64,000 nt of DNA from Amycolatopsis jiangsuensis (GTDB lineage: Bacteria > Actinomycetota > Actinomycetes > Mycobacteriales > Pseudonocardiaceae). Position 1 is the stretch's first letter. The number at the start of each line of letters is the position of its first letter. The stretch covers positions 7,218,501 to 7,282,500 of the forward strand of contig NZ_JACHMG010000001.1 in NCBI RefSeq assembly GCF_014204865.1, in the 5' to 3' direction. Shown piece by piece: positions 7,851 through 16,453 of the stretch. The notes under the pieces are model-generated. The model made no database searches. It was given only the letters and a program-made list of their open reading frames with translations, and was not told where the DNA came from. The translations under genes were made by a program, and so were the position numbers.

Positions 7851-9058
7851 AGATCGCCATGGTGTCCGAGCACGCCAGTCCGCTCGCCGCACTCGGCGGT
7901 GCGGACGCGGGCGGCCAGAACGTGCACGTCGCCGAGCTGTCCGCGGCGTTGACCCGGCTCGGGCACGACGTGACCGTCTACACGCGACGGGACGACAAGA
8001 GGGCCCCTGCGCAGGTGCAGACCCCAGCGGGCTACCGGGTGCGGCACGTGCCCGCCGGTCCGCCGCGCGTGCTGCCGAAGGACGAACTGCTGCCGCACAT
8101 GGGGGAGTTCGGCAGCCGGCTGCGCGACGACTGGGTGGACGCTCCGCCGGATCTCGCGCACGCGCACTTCTGGATGTCCGGTCTGGCCACCGCGCTGGCC
8201 GCCGGCGAGCACGGAATCCCGACCGTGCAGACGTTCCACGCCCTCGGCGTGGTGAAGCGCCGCTACCAGGGCAAGGCCGACACCAGCCCGGCGGACCGGA
8301 TCCGGCTCGAGCGGATGATCGGCAGGCAGGCCGGCCGGATCGTCGCGACCTGTTCGGAGGAGGTGCTCGAACTGGCCCACCAGGGGGTGCCGCGGCACCG
8401 GATGTCGATCGTGCCGTGTGGTGTCGATCTGAGCCGGTTCGACGTGGACGGCCCTGCCGCGCCGCGGACCGCGGCGCGGCGGCTGGTCGCGGTCGGACGG
8501 CTGGTGCCGCGCAAGGGATTCGACCTCGCGATCGCCGCACTGCCCTTGGTGCAGAACACCGAACTGGTGATCGCGGGCGGACCGGACTCGGACGCCTTCG
8601 AGGCGGATCCCGAGGTGCAGCGGCTGCGCCGGCTGGCCGAGCGGCTGGGGGTGGCCGACCGGGTGCACCTGGTGGGGCAGGTGGCCCGCGACGACATGCC
8701 GGCCCTGCTGCGTTCCGCGGACGCGGTGGTGTGCACGCCGTGGTACGAACCGTTCGGCATCGTGCCGCTGGAGGCGATGGCCTGCAGCGTGCCCGTGGTG
8801 GCGACCGCGGTCGGCGGTCTCACCGACACCGTGGTCGACGGGGTGACCGGCCGGCTGGTCCCGCCCCGGTCACCGAAGAAGCTGGCCACGTGCCTGCGGG
8901 AGCTGCTCGCCGAACCGGCCGAGGTGGAAGCCTTCGGCGCGGCGGGGCAGGAACGCGTGCACGCACGGTACTCCTGGGACCGCGTCGCGGAGGAGACCTT
9001 GCGGGCCTACCAAGCGGTGCTCCCCACCGGGGAGCTGAGCCACGTCGGCGGACGCTGA
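7847..9058 (+). CDS. Glycosyltransferase family 4 protein
   Basis: A 403-residue retaining GT-B glycosyltransferase. The start [32 protein letters not shown] is the GT4/sucrose-synthase-like acceptor motif (GG-x-A-GGQ-x-VHV), and the donor domain has [18 protein letters not shown] and the E-x7-E motif in [24 protein letters not shown] at 7847 overlaps the stop of the preceding glycosyltransferase. The stop codon lies within a 54-base perfect palindrome that separates it from the convergent cluster. GT4 members use nucleotide sugars such as UDP- or GDP-sugars; the product is probably the same glycan as that of its neighbours. Confidence 0.88.
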   Translation: MKIAMVSEHASPLAALGGADAGGQNVHVAELSAALTRLGHDVTVYTRRDDKRAPAQVQTPAGYRVRHVPAGPPRVLPKDELLPHMGEFGSRLRDDWVDAPPDLAHAHFWMSGLATALAAGEHGIPTVQTFHALGVVKRRYQGKADTSPADRIRLERMIGRQAGRIVATCSEEVLELAHQGVPRHRMSIVPCGVDLSRFDVDGPAAPRTAARRLVAVGRLVPRKGFDLAIAALPLVQNTELVIAGGPDSDAFEADPEVQRLRRLAERLGVADRVHLVGQVARDDMPALLRSADAVVCTPWYEPFGIVPLEAMACSVPVVATAVGGLTDTVVDGVTGRLVPPRSPKKLATCLRELLAEPAEVEAFGAAGQERVHARYSWDRVAEETLRAYQAVLPTGELSHVGGR

Positions 9059-9107
9059 CCGGGTCCGGGTAACGGCGTACGTACGCCGTTACCCGGACCC
9101 GGTCAGC
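9054..9107. terminator. 54-base perfect palindrome, bidirectional terminator
   Basis: Both arms of 27 bases match perfectly with no spacer (centre between 9080 and 9081, GCGTAC|GTACGC). The palindrome contains the TGA of the rightward glycosyltransferase (9056-9058) and, symmetrically, the TGA of the leftward one (9105-9103). It has no T-tract but would form a very stable hairpin in either transcript. Confidence 0.8.
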
Positions 9108-9999
9108 CGACGTAGCGGCGGGCGGCCGAGTTCCGCTGGGGTTCTTCGAGAAGCCGTAACCCGCGTTCGACCTCGGCCGGTACGACGGAACGTTCCCGCA
9201 GCACCCAAGGCAGGCCGCGCAGGCTTTCGGCCACCGCGGCCAGCGTCGTGCGGTCCCGGGGTGCGCTGGCGAGAACGGCGGCGGCCCGGCGGAGGACCGA
9301 CGGCCACGGCCGCCGCAGCATCAGCGTCCACAAGGTGTTCCGGATGCCCAGCGCCCGGCGTCGTCGGGCATCGCGCACGCGCGACGGGGCGTGGTGAATC
9401 ACGACGTCCTCCCGCCAGCACATCCACCAGCCGCGCGCGGCCAGGTCCAGCGCCAGCAGTTCTTCTTCGCCGCCCAGCCAGAACCGCGGCGAGAACCCGC
9501 CCACTTCCCGGAACGCGCTCACCCGGAAGGTGCTCAGCCCGGCCATGATGCCCAGCAACGCCGGACCGGGCAGCCAGTCCGGCGCGGGCACGGGCGAATA
9601 CCGCATCTCCGGGGTGATCGGGTCCTCCCGCAGCTCGGGTTCGACGAGGCAGCGTCCGGTGACGGAGGCCAGTTCGGGATTCGCGTCGAGGACGTCGGAG
9701 GCGCGGGTGAGCGCGCCGGGCTGCCAACGGGTGTCGTCGTCGCAGAACGCCACGTACGGCGTGGTCACCTCCTGGACCGCCAGATTGCGGCCCACCGCAC
9801 CGAGGTTGCGCGACGAACGCAGCAGCCGCACAGCGGGAAACTCGCGGGCGACCAGGTCCGCTGTACCGTCCTCGGAAGCATTGTCCACCACGAAGATCGG
9901 CGGCTGTTCGGGAAGCGCGGTGAGCTGCGTGAGCGTTTCCCGCAGCTGCTCTCGCCGGTTGTGCGTGATCATCACGAACGAGGCGCGGTGCACGTTCAT
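9103..9999 (-). CDS. Glycosyltransferase family 2 protein (A)
   Basis: A 298-residue GT-A inverting glycosyltransferase. The N-terminus FVMITHNRREQLRETL, the nucleotide-binding VVDNASEDGT and the metal-binding FCDDD triad (near residue 95) are classical GT2 features; LGGEEELLALDLAARGW marks the acceptor-side E-D motif. ATG at 9999 overlaps the stop of the upstream GT2 gene (ATGA). It resembles that neighbour closely in motifs and length, so the pair probably arose by duplication and may add successive sugars to the same chain. Last gene of the leftward three-gene operon, ending in the shared palindrome. Confidence 0.85.
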   Translation of the reverse strand: MNVHRASFVMITHNRREQLRETLTQLTALPEQPPIFVVDNASEDGTADLVAREFPAVRLLRSSRNLGAVGRNLAVQEVTTPYVAFCDDDTRWQPGALTRASDVLDANPELASVTGRCLVEPELREDPITPEMRYSPVPAPDWLPGPALLGIMAGLSTFRVSAFREVGGFSPRFWLGGEEELLALDLAARGWWMCWREDVVIHHAPSRVRDARRRRALGIRNTLWTLMLRRPWPSVLRRAAAVLASAPRDRTTLAAVAESLRGLPWVLRERSVVPAEVERGLRLLEEPQRNSAARRYVG

Positions 10000-10856
10000 C
10001 CCTCCAGCGTCCGGGCTTGCTGTTCCACGGAGTCGGGCAGTACCCGTCGTCGGGCGAGTGCGCGTGGGAGCCGGAGCAACGCCGTGGGCAAGGCGCCGAG
10101 CAACGAGGGCTCGTGTCCGGCGCTTCGCGCGAAGTGCCGGAGCTGGGTGGCACATACCGCGCCGGGCCGGCGCAGCCAGCCGATCAGCAGCTGGTTGCGG
10201 GCCTCCGCCCGGTGTCGCCAGCTCGCCGACGGGCGGGACGGCGACGGATGGTGGTGCGCGACCACGTCCGGCACGTAGCACAGCTGCCAGCCCGCGGCGG
10301 CCAGGTCGTAGGCCAGAAGTTGTTCCTCGGCCCCGAAATGCAGCATCGAACTGAATCCGCCGGCTTGCAGGAACGCGGTGCGGCGCACGACCGCCGAACA
10401 GGCGAGGAACCCGAGCACCAGGGGGCCGGGCGCGTCCGCCGGAGTCCCGAGTGGACTGTGTTCGAGTGCCGGGGTCACGGGATCCTCGCGCTCGTCCGGA
10501 CCGACGAGCGTACGGCCGGCGATCAGCGCGAGTCCGGGATGGGCGTCGAACAGGTTCTCCGCCCGTGGCAACGCGTCCGCGGCCCACCACGAGTCGTCGT
10601 CGCTGAACGCCACGTACGGTGTCCGGGCTGCGATGACCCCCTGCGTACGGGCGGCGGCGCCGTGGTTGCGGGGGCTGCGGATCACCCGGACGCCTTCGCC
10701 TTCGTATGAAGCGGCGACCCGGGCGGTCTCGTCGACAGAACCGTTGTCGAGCACGATGACCGGTGGCTTCGGGTCCATTGTGGTCAGTCGATGCAGGGTG
10801 CGATCCAGTTCGCCGGCCCGGTTACGGGTGGCGACGACGACGGTGGTGCGGCTCAC
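9996..10856 (-). CDS. Glycosyltransferase family 2 protein (B)
   Basis: A 286-residue GT2 enzyme, paralogue of the downstream gene. Motifs: VVVATRNRAGELDRTL at the start, VLDNGSVDET, the FSDDDSWW metal site, and FGAEEQLLAYDLAAAGWQL. The GTG at 10856 overlaps the stop of the pyruvyl-transferase-like gene (GTGA) and its own stop overlaps the next ATG, so all three genes are coupled. A long upstream open frame continues in phase but consists of non-homologous sequence. Predicted cytoplasmic or membrane-peripheral, building an exported glycan. Confidence 0.85.
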   Translation of the reverse strand: MSRTTVVVATRNRAGELDRTLHRLTTMDPKPPVIVLDNGSVDETARVAASYEGEGVRVIRSPRNHGAAARTQGVIAARTPYVAFSDDDSWWAADALPRAENLFDAHPGLALIAGRTLVGPDEREDPVTPALEHSPLGTPADAPGPLVLGFLACSAVVRRTAFLQAGGFSSMLHFGAEEQLLAYDLAAAGWQLCYVPDVVAHHHPSPSRPSASWRHRAEARNQLLIGWLRRPGAVCATQLRHFARSAGHEPSLLGALPTALLRLPRALARRRVLPDSVEQQARTLEG

Positions 10857-11719
10857 GACAGTCCTTTCAGCTCGCCGACGAGTTCGCCCAGCGGTCCCGG
10901 AAACGGGTGCTCCCCGGCAGCCCTTGCCCGGGCTTCGGCGCAGCAGCACCAGTCGAGCCGGGCGGTGAGATCGTCCGGGGTGGAGTCGGCGGGCAGCACC
11001 GGCCAGTCGAGCACGGCTCCTTGCGCACTCACCTTCCCGCCACCTGCGATCGGGTCGACGGCGAGCACCGGGATGCCCGCCTTGAGTCCGAGGACGAGGC
11101 CGTGCAGCCGCGTGCTGACCACCACGTCCACCCGGGACAGCACGGCGACGAACTGGTCCGGTGTCGCGCAGTGCCGCCAGTCGTCGGTGGCCAGCCGGGT
11201 GTCGAGCGGGATCCGTCCGCAGTCGACCGAACGCAGCCACTCGGTGAGTGTGTCGTGCACCGCCGAATGCCGGCGTGCGTCGCCGTATTCCGGCTGGTCC
11301 GGCGCGAGGACCACGGCCACCACGGGCGGCGAGCCGACCCGGCCGGCCAGGGAGAGGTCGGCGCTGCGGGCGTCGCCGTCGTCGCGGGGGAACACCGCGT
11401 CGAAACCGGTCGCCGCGGGGTCGGCCGGATCCGGTACGGAGACGCCGACGGCGATTCGGGCGCAGCCCGCGTACCGTTCGTGCAGCTCCCGGACCTGGTC
11501 GCCGTGCAGGGGCCCGCAGGCGAACACGAGGTGGGTGAAGTCCTCCGGGGGACAGTCGTCGAGCGACGGTTCGCCGGGGAGGAATCCGGGACTCCACGCG
11601 GTCACGTGGGCGATCCCGGCCTCGGTGAGGGTGTCGCTCACCGCGTGCAGGCTCAGCACGTCGCCCGCGGAGGCTTCACCGCGGGTGAATCCGGCCCAGC
11701 CGGTCAGCAGTACTCGCAT
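10853..11719 (-). CDS. Polysaccharide pyruvyl transferase family protein
   Basis: A 288-residue protein of the PS_pyruv_trans/CsaB fold. It starts MRVLLTGWAGF, followed by an Asp/Gly segment (SAGDVLSLHAV) and, in the C-terminal half, VDVVVSTRLHGLVLGLKAGIPVLAVDP, the family's strongest motif (S-x-R-L-H-x-x). Family members transfer pyruvate from phosphoenolpyruvate to sugars of exopolysaccharides or cell-wall polymers; distant members may act as glycosyltransferases. No ribosome binding site precedes the ATG at 11719, and the -10 box is only 9 bases upstream, pointing to a leaderless transcript. It heads the leftward operon and diverges from the epimerase gene. Confidence 0.75.
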   Translation of the reverse strand: MRVLLTGWAGFTRGEASAGDVLSLHAVSDTLTEAGIAHVTAWSPGFLPGEPSLDDCPPEDFTHLVFACGPLHGDQVRELHERYAGCARIAVGVSVPDPADPAATGFDAVFPRDDGDARSADLSLAGRVGSPPVVAVVLAPDQPEYGDARRHSAVHDTLTEWLRSVDCGRIPLDTRLATDDWRHCATPDQFVAVLSRVDVVVSTRLHGLVLGLKAGIPVLAVDPIAGGGKVSAQGAVLDWPVLPADSTPDDLTARLDWCCCAEARARAAGEHPFPGPLGELVGELKGLS

Positions 11720-11728
11720 GACAACCGG

Positions 11729-11753
11729 TTACCCGGGCAGGCCCCCGGTTAAC
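11729..11753 (-). promoter_or_regulatory. Sigma-B-type promoter, leftward arm of a divergent pair
   Basis: Minus strand: GTTA (11753-11750), 15 bases, GGGTAA (11734-11729), then 9 bases to the ATG at 11719. Its -35 lies in GTTAAC (11748-11753), which the rightward promoter also uses. Confidence 0.55.
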
Positions 11754-11771
11754 TGCCGGGTAGGCGGGTAC
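11748..11771 (+). promoter_or_regulatory. Sigma-B-type promoter, rightward arm of a divergent pair
   Basis: GTTA (11748-11751), 14 bases, GGGTAC (11766-11771), then 10 bases to the ATG at 11782. The -35 boxes of both promoters overlap in one six-base palindrome. Confidence 0.55.
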
Positions 11772-11781
11772 TCGCTGTCGC

Positions 11782-12756
11782 ATGGTCTTCTCCCACGCGG
11801 TCGTCACAGGCGGTGCTGGATTCGTGGGTGCGCGGCTGTGCGCGCAATTGCTCGACGAAGGATGTGCGGTGACCGCCGTGGACAACTTCGTCACCGCTCT
11901 GCCCGGTGCGCTGGACGAACTGGCCGGGCGTTCCGGATTCACGGTGCTGGAACACGACGTGACCGAACCGATTCCCGTCGCGGACGCCCCGGACGTGGTC
12001 TTCCACCTGGCGTCACCGGCGTCCCCGCGGGACTACCTCGACCGGCCGGTGGAAACGCTGCGTGCCGGGGCGCTCGGCACCGAGCACGCGCTCGCTCTCG
12101 CGGCCGGAGCCCGGTTCGTGCTCGCCTCCACGAGCGAGGTCTACGGCGATCCGCTGGAACATCCGCAGCGCGAAACGTACTGGGGCAACGTCAATCCGAT
12201 CGGTCCGCGCAGCGTGTACGACGAGGCGAAGCGCTACGCCGAAGCGCTGACGTTCGCGATGCGCCGCAGCCGGGGCGCGAACACCGGCGTCGCCCGCATC
12301 TTCAACACTTACGGCCCCGGCATGCGTCCCGGGGACGGCCGGATGATCCCGGCGTTCCTGACCCAGGCGCTGAGCGGGCAGCCGCTGACCGTGGCCGGTA
12401 CCGGGGCGCAGACGCGGTCGTTGTGCTACGTCGACGACACTGTGCGTGGTTTGCTGGCGCTGGCGTCCTCGGCGCATTCCGGCCCGGTCAATCTCGGCAA
12501 TCCACACGAAATGTCCGTCCGGGAGATCGCCGAGTACGTCATCGCGCTCACCGGATCCAGGTCGTCGATCGTGCACGTCGCGGCGGCCGTCGACGATCCG
12601 CACCGGCGTTGCCCGGACATCACGCTGGCGCGCCGCGTGCTCGGCTGGGCACCCACGGTGGCGGCCGGGGAAGGCTTGCGCCGCACCGCGGACTGGTTCG
12701 CCGCTGCGGTGAGTAGCGACGTCCTGGGGTTTCCGGCCCAATCCGTTTATCCGTGA
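11782..12756 (+). CDS. NAD-dependent epimerase/dehydratase, UDP-xylose-synthase-like
   Basis: A 324-residue extended SDR. It has the NAD-binding VTGGAGFVGARL (about residues 8-19), HLASPASP typical of UDP-glucuronate decarboxylases, catalytic STSEVYGD and YDEAKR, and NTYGPGMRPGDGRM. This subgroup converts UDP-glucuronate to UDP-xylose; the UDP-glucose dehydrogenase at 18074-19375 would supply UDP-glucuronate. GDP-mannose or dTDP-glucose dehydratases are less likely alternatives. The ATG at 11782 has no ribosome binding site and sits 10 bases after a -10 box, suggesting leaderless expression. It begins the long rightward glycan operon. Confidence 0.8.
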   Translation: MVFSHAVVTGGAGFVGARLCAQLLDEGCAVTAVDNFVTALPGALDELAGRSGFTVLEHDVTEPIPVADAPDVVFHLASPASPRDYLDRPVETLRAGALGTEHALALAAGARFVLASTSEVYGDPLEHPQRETYWGNVNPIGPRSVYDEAKRYAEALTFAMRRSRGANTGVARIFNTYGPGMRPGDGRMIPAFLTQALSGQPLTVAGTGAQTRSLCYVDDTVRGLLALASSAHSGPVNLGNPHEMSVREIAEYVIALTGSRSSIVHVAAAVDDPHRRCPDITLARRVLGWAPTVAAGEGLRRTADWFAAAVSSDVLGFPAQSVYP

Positions 12757-12769
12757 CTTCGCCGGGTAG
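12745..12769 (+). promoter_or_regulatory. Sigma-B-type promoter before the carbamoyltransferase
   Basis: GTTT (12745-12748), 15 bases, GGGTAG (12764-12769); the -35 overlaps the last codons of the epimerase gene. The start codon is 53 bases downstream with its own ribosome binding site. Confidence 0.65.
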
Positions 12770-12822
12770 CGCTTCTCCGACGGCGGGCCGCAGTGGCCCG
12801 CACGGGCGAGAAGAGGTGAGCG

Positions 12823-14454
12823 GTGCGTTTCCTGGGCATCAACGCGGTGTTCCACGACCCCGCGGCGGCACTCGTGGTCGACGGGCGGATCGTGGCAGCG
12901 GCCGAGGAGGAGCGATTCAGCCGCCGCAAGCACGGCAAGCAGGCAGTGCCCTTTTCCACGTGGGAACAACCCGCGCAGGCGGCACGCTGGTGCCTGGCGC
13001 AAGCCGGGCTGACCGCGGCCGACGTCGATGCTGTCGGGTTCTCCTACGATCCCGATCTGGTGGAGCCCGGGCTGGCCGGGCACGACCCGAGCGGTGAGCA
13101 GCTGCGGACGGATTTCGCCCGCCGGGCACCGCTGTTCCTGCGGAGCGAACTTCCCGGACTCGACCCGTCCTCGGTGCGGTTCGTCCGGCACCACGTCGCG
13201 CACGCGGCTTCGGCGGCCTTGGCGGCACCGTTCGGCGACTGCGCGGTCCTGGTGGCCGACGGCCGCGGCGAGAGCACGTCGTACCTGGCCGGCGAATACC
13301 GCGAAGGCCGGTTCAAAGAACTTGCCGCACAACGGCTTCCGTATTCACTGGGGTTGTTCTACGAGGACCTCACCGAGCACCTGGGATTCGCCCGCTCCAG
13401 CGACGAGTACAAGATCATGGCGCTGGCCTCCTACGGCGCGCCGGTCTACCTGGACTACCTGACCGAACGCGTGCATGCCACGGGTGACGGCGGTTTCCGC
13501 ACCGAGCCGATCGACTGGGCCGCGCTCGCCCCGCACCGGCCCGCCGGCGAGGAACTGACCCGTCGGCACGCCGACCTGGCGGCGAGTGTGCAGCGGGTCG
13601 TGGAGAACGTGCTGCTGGACCTCGCCGGCTGGCTGCACGAACGCACCGGCCAGCAGAACCTCGCTCTGGCCGGTGGGATCGCGTTGAACTGCGTGGCCAA
13701 CACCCGCCTGCACGACGAAGGGCCGTTCGACCGGGTCTGGGTGCAGCCCGCGGCCGGAGACGCCGGTACCGCACTCGGCGCCGCACTGCAGCTGGCGGCC
13801 GACGCCGGTGACCAGGTCGAGCCGATGGGCGACGCCGGGCTGGGTCGCGAGTGGACCGACGAAGAGCTGGAAACCGTGCTGCGCGAGGCGGATCTGTCCT
13901 ACGAACGTCCCGAGGACGTCGCGGACGTGGTGGCGGAGGCGCTGGCCGAAGACCGGATCGTGGCCTGGTTCCAGGGCCGCGCCGAGTTCGGCCCGCGCGC
14001 CCTCGGCCATCGTTCGCTGCTCGCGCACCCGGGGCGCGCCCGGAATCTGGAGCGGCTGAACGACGTCAAGGGCCGGGAGCAGTTCCGCCCGGTCGCGCCG
14101 ATGGTGCTCGCCGGACGAGCCGGGGAGATCTTCACCCGTGGCCCGTTGCCCAGCCCGTACATGCTGTTCGTGCACGACGTCGCGCCGCGGTGGCGGGACC
14201 GGCTGCCGGTGGTGACCCATGTGGACGGTACCGCCCGCGTGCAGACCGTCGATCCCGCCACCGATCCCCGCACCGCCCGGATGCTGTCCGGATTCGCCGG
14301 CCGCACCGGGCTCCCGGTCGTGGTCAACACGAGTTTCAACACCGCGGGCCGCCCGATGGCCGATTCGCCGCGCGACGCGCTCGAATGCTTCGGTTCGGCG
14401 CCGGTGGACCTGCTGGCGCTCGGGCCGTTCGTGCTCCGGCGCCACCGCTGCTGA
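12823..14454 (+). CDS. Carbamoyltransferase, NodU/TobZ family
   Basis: A 543-residue O-carbamoyltransferase. The N-terminal Kae1-like ATPase part carries the metal-binding HHVAHA motif (near residue 123) and GGIALNCVAN; the C-terminal part has EFGPRALGHRSLLAHP and VVNTSFNTAGRPM, all typical of NodU/TobZ/NovN enzymes, which make carbamoyl-adenylate from carbamoyl phosphate and ATP and move the carbamoyl group to a sugar hydroxyl. GTG at 12823 follows GAAGAGG. Among heptose and glycosyltransferase genes it most likely carbamoylates a sugar of the encoded glycan; carbamoylated heptose is known in some lipopolysaccharides. First gene of a unit that continues to 19975. Confidence 0.88.
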   Translation: MRFLGINAVFHDPAAALVVDGRIVAAAEEERFSRRKHGKQAVPFSTWEQPAQAARWCLAQAGLTAADVDAVGFSYDPDLVEPGLAGHDPSGEQLRTDFARRAPLFLRSELPGLDPSSVRFVRHHVAHAASAALAAPFGDCAVLVADGRGESTSYLAGEYREGRFKELAAQRLPYSLGLFYEDLTEHLGFARSSDEYKIMALASYGAPVYLDYLTERVHATGDGGFRTEPIDWAALAPHRPAGEELTRRHADLAASVQRVVENVLLDLAGWLHERTGQQNLALAGGIALNCVANTRLHDEGPFDRVWVQPAAGDAGTALGAALQLAADAGDQVEPMGDAGLGREWTDEELETVLREADLSYERPEDVADVVAEALAEDRIVAWFQGRAEFGPRALGHRSLLAHPGRARNLERLNDVKGREQFRPVAPMVLAGRAGEIFTRGPLPSPYMLFVHDVAPRWRDRLPVVTHVDGTARVQTVDPATDPRTARMLSGFAGRTGLPVVVNTSFNTAGRPMADSPRDALECFGSAPVDLLALGPFVLRRHRC

Positions 14455-14488
14455 CCCGTCCTGGCCGATTCACCGAGGAGGTGCCGTC

Positions 14489-15049
14489 ATGGCAGATCAT
14501 TTCGCCGAACTCAGCCTGGCCGCCGAACGTCTGCGCTTCGCCGTCCCGCGGATCACCGCGTGGGGCGAGCGGCTCGCCGGAGTCTTCGCGGCCGGCGGCC
14601 GCGTGCTTTCCTGCGGCAACGGAGGAAGCGCCGCGGAAGCTCAGCACCTGACCGGCGAGCTCGTCGGCCGGTTCCGGCGCGAACGCCGCCCGCTCTCGGC
14701 GATCGCCCTGCACGCCGACACCTCGGCGCTGACCGCGATCGGCAACGACTACGGCGCGCACGAACTGTTCGCCCGCCAGGTCCACGCGCACGGCCGCCCC
14801 GGCGACGTCCTGATCTGCCTGTCCACCAGTGGCACCAGCCAGAACGTGGTCGCCGCGGCGAAGGCCGCGCACGAGCTGGGGGTCCGGACCTGGGCGCTCA
14901 CCGGCCCCGCGCCGAACCCGCTCGCCGCGCTGTGCGACGACGCCGTGGCGGTCGATGAGGCGAGCGTCGCCACCGTGCAGGAACTGCACCTCGCCCTCGT
15001 GCACGCGTTGTGCGAAGCACTCGACGACGCGCTGGGGGTGCCGGCGTGA
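14489..15049 (+). CDS. gmhA: Sedoheptulose-7-phosphate isomerase, SIS domain
   Basis: A 186-residue SIS-domain protein matching GmhA, which turns sedoheptulose 7-phosphate into D-glycero-D-manno-heptose 7-phosphate, the first step to activated heptose. Phosphate-binding motifs are CGNGGSAAEAQH (residues 42-53) and STSGTSQNV (112-120); IGNDYG is also conserved. ATG at 14489 follows GAGGAGG. Its stop overlaps the GTG of the next gene (GTGA), which supplies the following kinase and adenylyltransferase. Length and motifs are complete. Confidence 0.87.
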   Translation: MADHFAELSLAAERLRFAVPRITAWGERLAGVFAAGGRVLSCGNGGSAAEAQHLTGELVGRFRRERRPLSAIALHADTSALTAIGNDYGAHELFARQVHAHGRPGDVLICLSTSGTSQNVVAAAKAAHELGVRTWALTGPAPNPLAALCDDAVAVDEASVATVQELHLALVHALCEALDDALGVPA

Positions 15050-16410
15050 AGCCGCTGGTCGTGGTCGGGGACACGTTCCTCGACGTGGACGCGGAAGGCA
15101 CCGCGGACCGGCTGTGCCCGGACGCGCCGGTGCCGGTGGTGGATGTGACCCGGCAGTGGCTCAGGCCGGGCGGCGCGGGCCTGGCCGCGGTGCTCGCCGC
15201 GCGGTCCACTTCGGACGTCGTGCTGGTGACCGCCCTCGGCGACGATCCGGCCGGGCGGACGCTCGCCGAACTGCTCGGCTGTGAAGCGACGGTGGCGGCA
15301 CTTCCGCTGGAGGGCGGCACCGTCTCGAAGACCCGGGTCCGTGCCGCCGGACAGTCCTTGCTGCGCATGGATTCCGGAGACGGCATCGCTTCGGCGGCAC
15401 CGCTGCCGAGCCGGGTGAAGCGGACGTTGCGTGGTGCGGGCGCGATCTTGGTTGCCGACTACGGCCGCGGGCTCACCCGCAATCCGAGCTTGCGCGCGCT
15501 GCTGACCGAACTGGCCGGGGAAGTCCCGATCGTATGGGACCCGCATCCCCGCGGCGCCGCACCGGTCCCGGGCGTCCGGTTGGTGACGCCGAACTCGAGC
15601 GAGGCCGAGACCATCGTGCCCGAGGCAGGTGAACCGGTCGAGCTGGCGCGGAAGTTGCGGGGGCACTGGAGTTCCGAGGCGGTCGCGGTGACCCTCGGCC
15701 ACCAGGGCGCGGCGCTGCACGACGACGGATCCGGCGGACGGGTCATCCCGGTACCGGAAACCGCGCGGGTCACCGGAAAGGCCACCCCGGACACGTGTGG
15801 TGCCGGGGACCGCTTCGCAGCGGCCGCCGCGGCCACGTTGCTGGATGGTGCGACCGCCGACGAGGCAGTGCGTGCCGCTGTGGAGGCCGCGGCGCGCTTC
15901 GTCGCCGCTGGCGGTGCCGGAGCGTTGTCCGTCGAGGACGTCCGCGTGCCGATGCCGGCCGGTGACGCTTTCGCCCTCGCCGCGCAGGTGCGGGCCTCGG
16001 GTGGTCAGCTCGTGGCGACAGGCGGTTGTTTCGACCTGTTGCATCCCGGGCACATCAGCTTGCTGCGCCAGGCTCGTGCGCTCGGCGACGCGTTGGTGGT
16101 GTGCCTCAACTCCGACCGCTCGGTGAGCCGGTTGAAAGGCCCGGGCCGGCCGCTGCTGGCCGCCGAGGACCGGGCCCGGCTGCTCAGTGAACTGTGCTGT
16201 GTGGACGCTGTGGCGGTGTTCGACGAACCGTCCCCGGCCGCGATGCTGGAACGGCTGCGGCCCCAGGTCTGGGTCAAGGGCGGTGACTACGCCGACGTGG
16301 CCATGCCCGAACGGGAAGTGGTGGCACGCCACGGCGGCGAGGTCGTCCTGGTCCCGACCCTGCCCGGCTACTCCACGACCCGGCTGGTCGCCGCGGCCGC
16401 CGGGCAGTGA
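15046..16410 (+). CDS. hldE: Bifunctional heptose-7-phosphate kinase/heptose-1-phosphate adenylyltransferase
   Basis: A 454-residue fusion with the domain order of proteobacterial HldE. Residues 1-300 are a PfkB/ribokinase-type kinase with DTCGAGDRF (near residue 248), which makes heptose 1,7-bisphosphate. Residues about 322-454 are a nucleotidyltransferase with GGCFDLLHPGHIS (near residue 326), which joins heptose 1-phosphate to a nucleotide, ADP in HldE. Between the two steps a GmhB phosphatase is needed and is encoded at 25150-26613. GTG at 15046 overlaps the gmhA stop. The nucleotide used (ATP, GTP or CTP) cannot be fixed from sequence. Confidence 0.87.
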   Translation: MKPLVVVGDTFLDVDAEGTADRLCPDAPVPVVDVTRQWLRPGGAGLAAVLAARSTSDVVLVTALGDDPAGRTLAELLGCEATVAALPLEGGTVSKTRVRAAGQSLLRMDSGDGIASAAPLPSRVKRTLRGAGAILVADYGRGLTRNPSLRALLTELAGEVPIVWDPHPRGAAPVPGVRLVTPNSSEAETIVPEAGEPVELARKLRGHWSSEAVAVTLGHQGAALHDDGSGGRVIPVPETARVTGKATPDTCGAGDRFAAAAAATLLDGATADEAVRAAVEAAARFVAAGGAGALSVEDVRVPMPAGDAFALAAQVRASGGQLVATGGCFDLLHPGHISLLRQARALGDALVVCLNSDRSVSRLKGPGRPLLAAEDRARLLSELCCVDAVAVFDEPSPAAMLERLRPQVWVKGGDYADVAMPEREVVARHGGEVVLVPTLPGYSTTRLVAAAAGQ

Positions 16411-16453
16411 AACCACACGACCCCCCACACGAACCCCCCGACGAAGGAGACCG

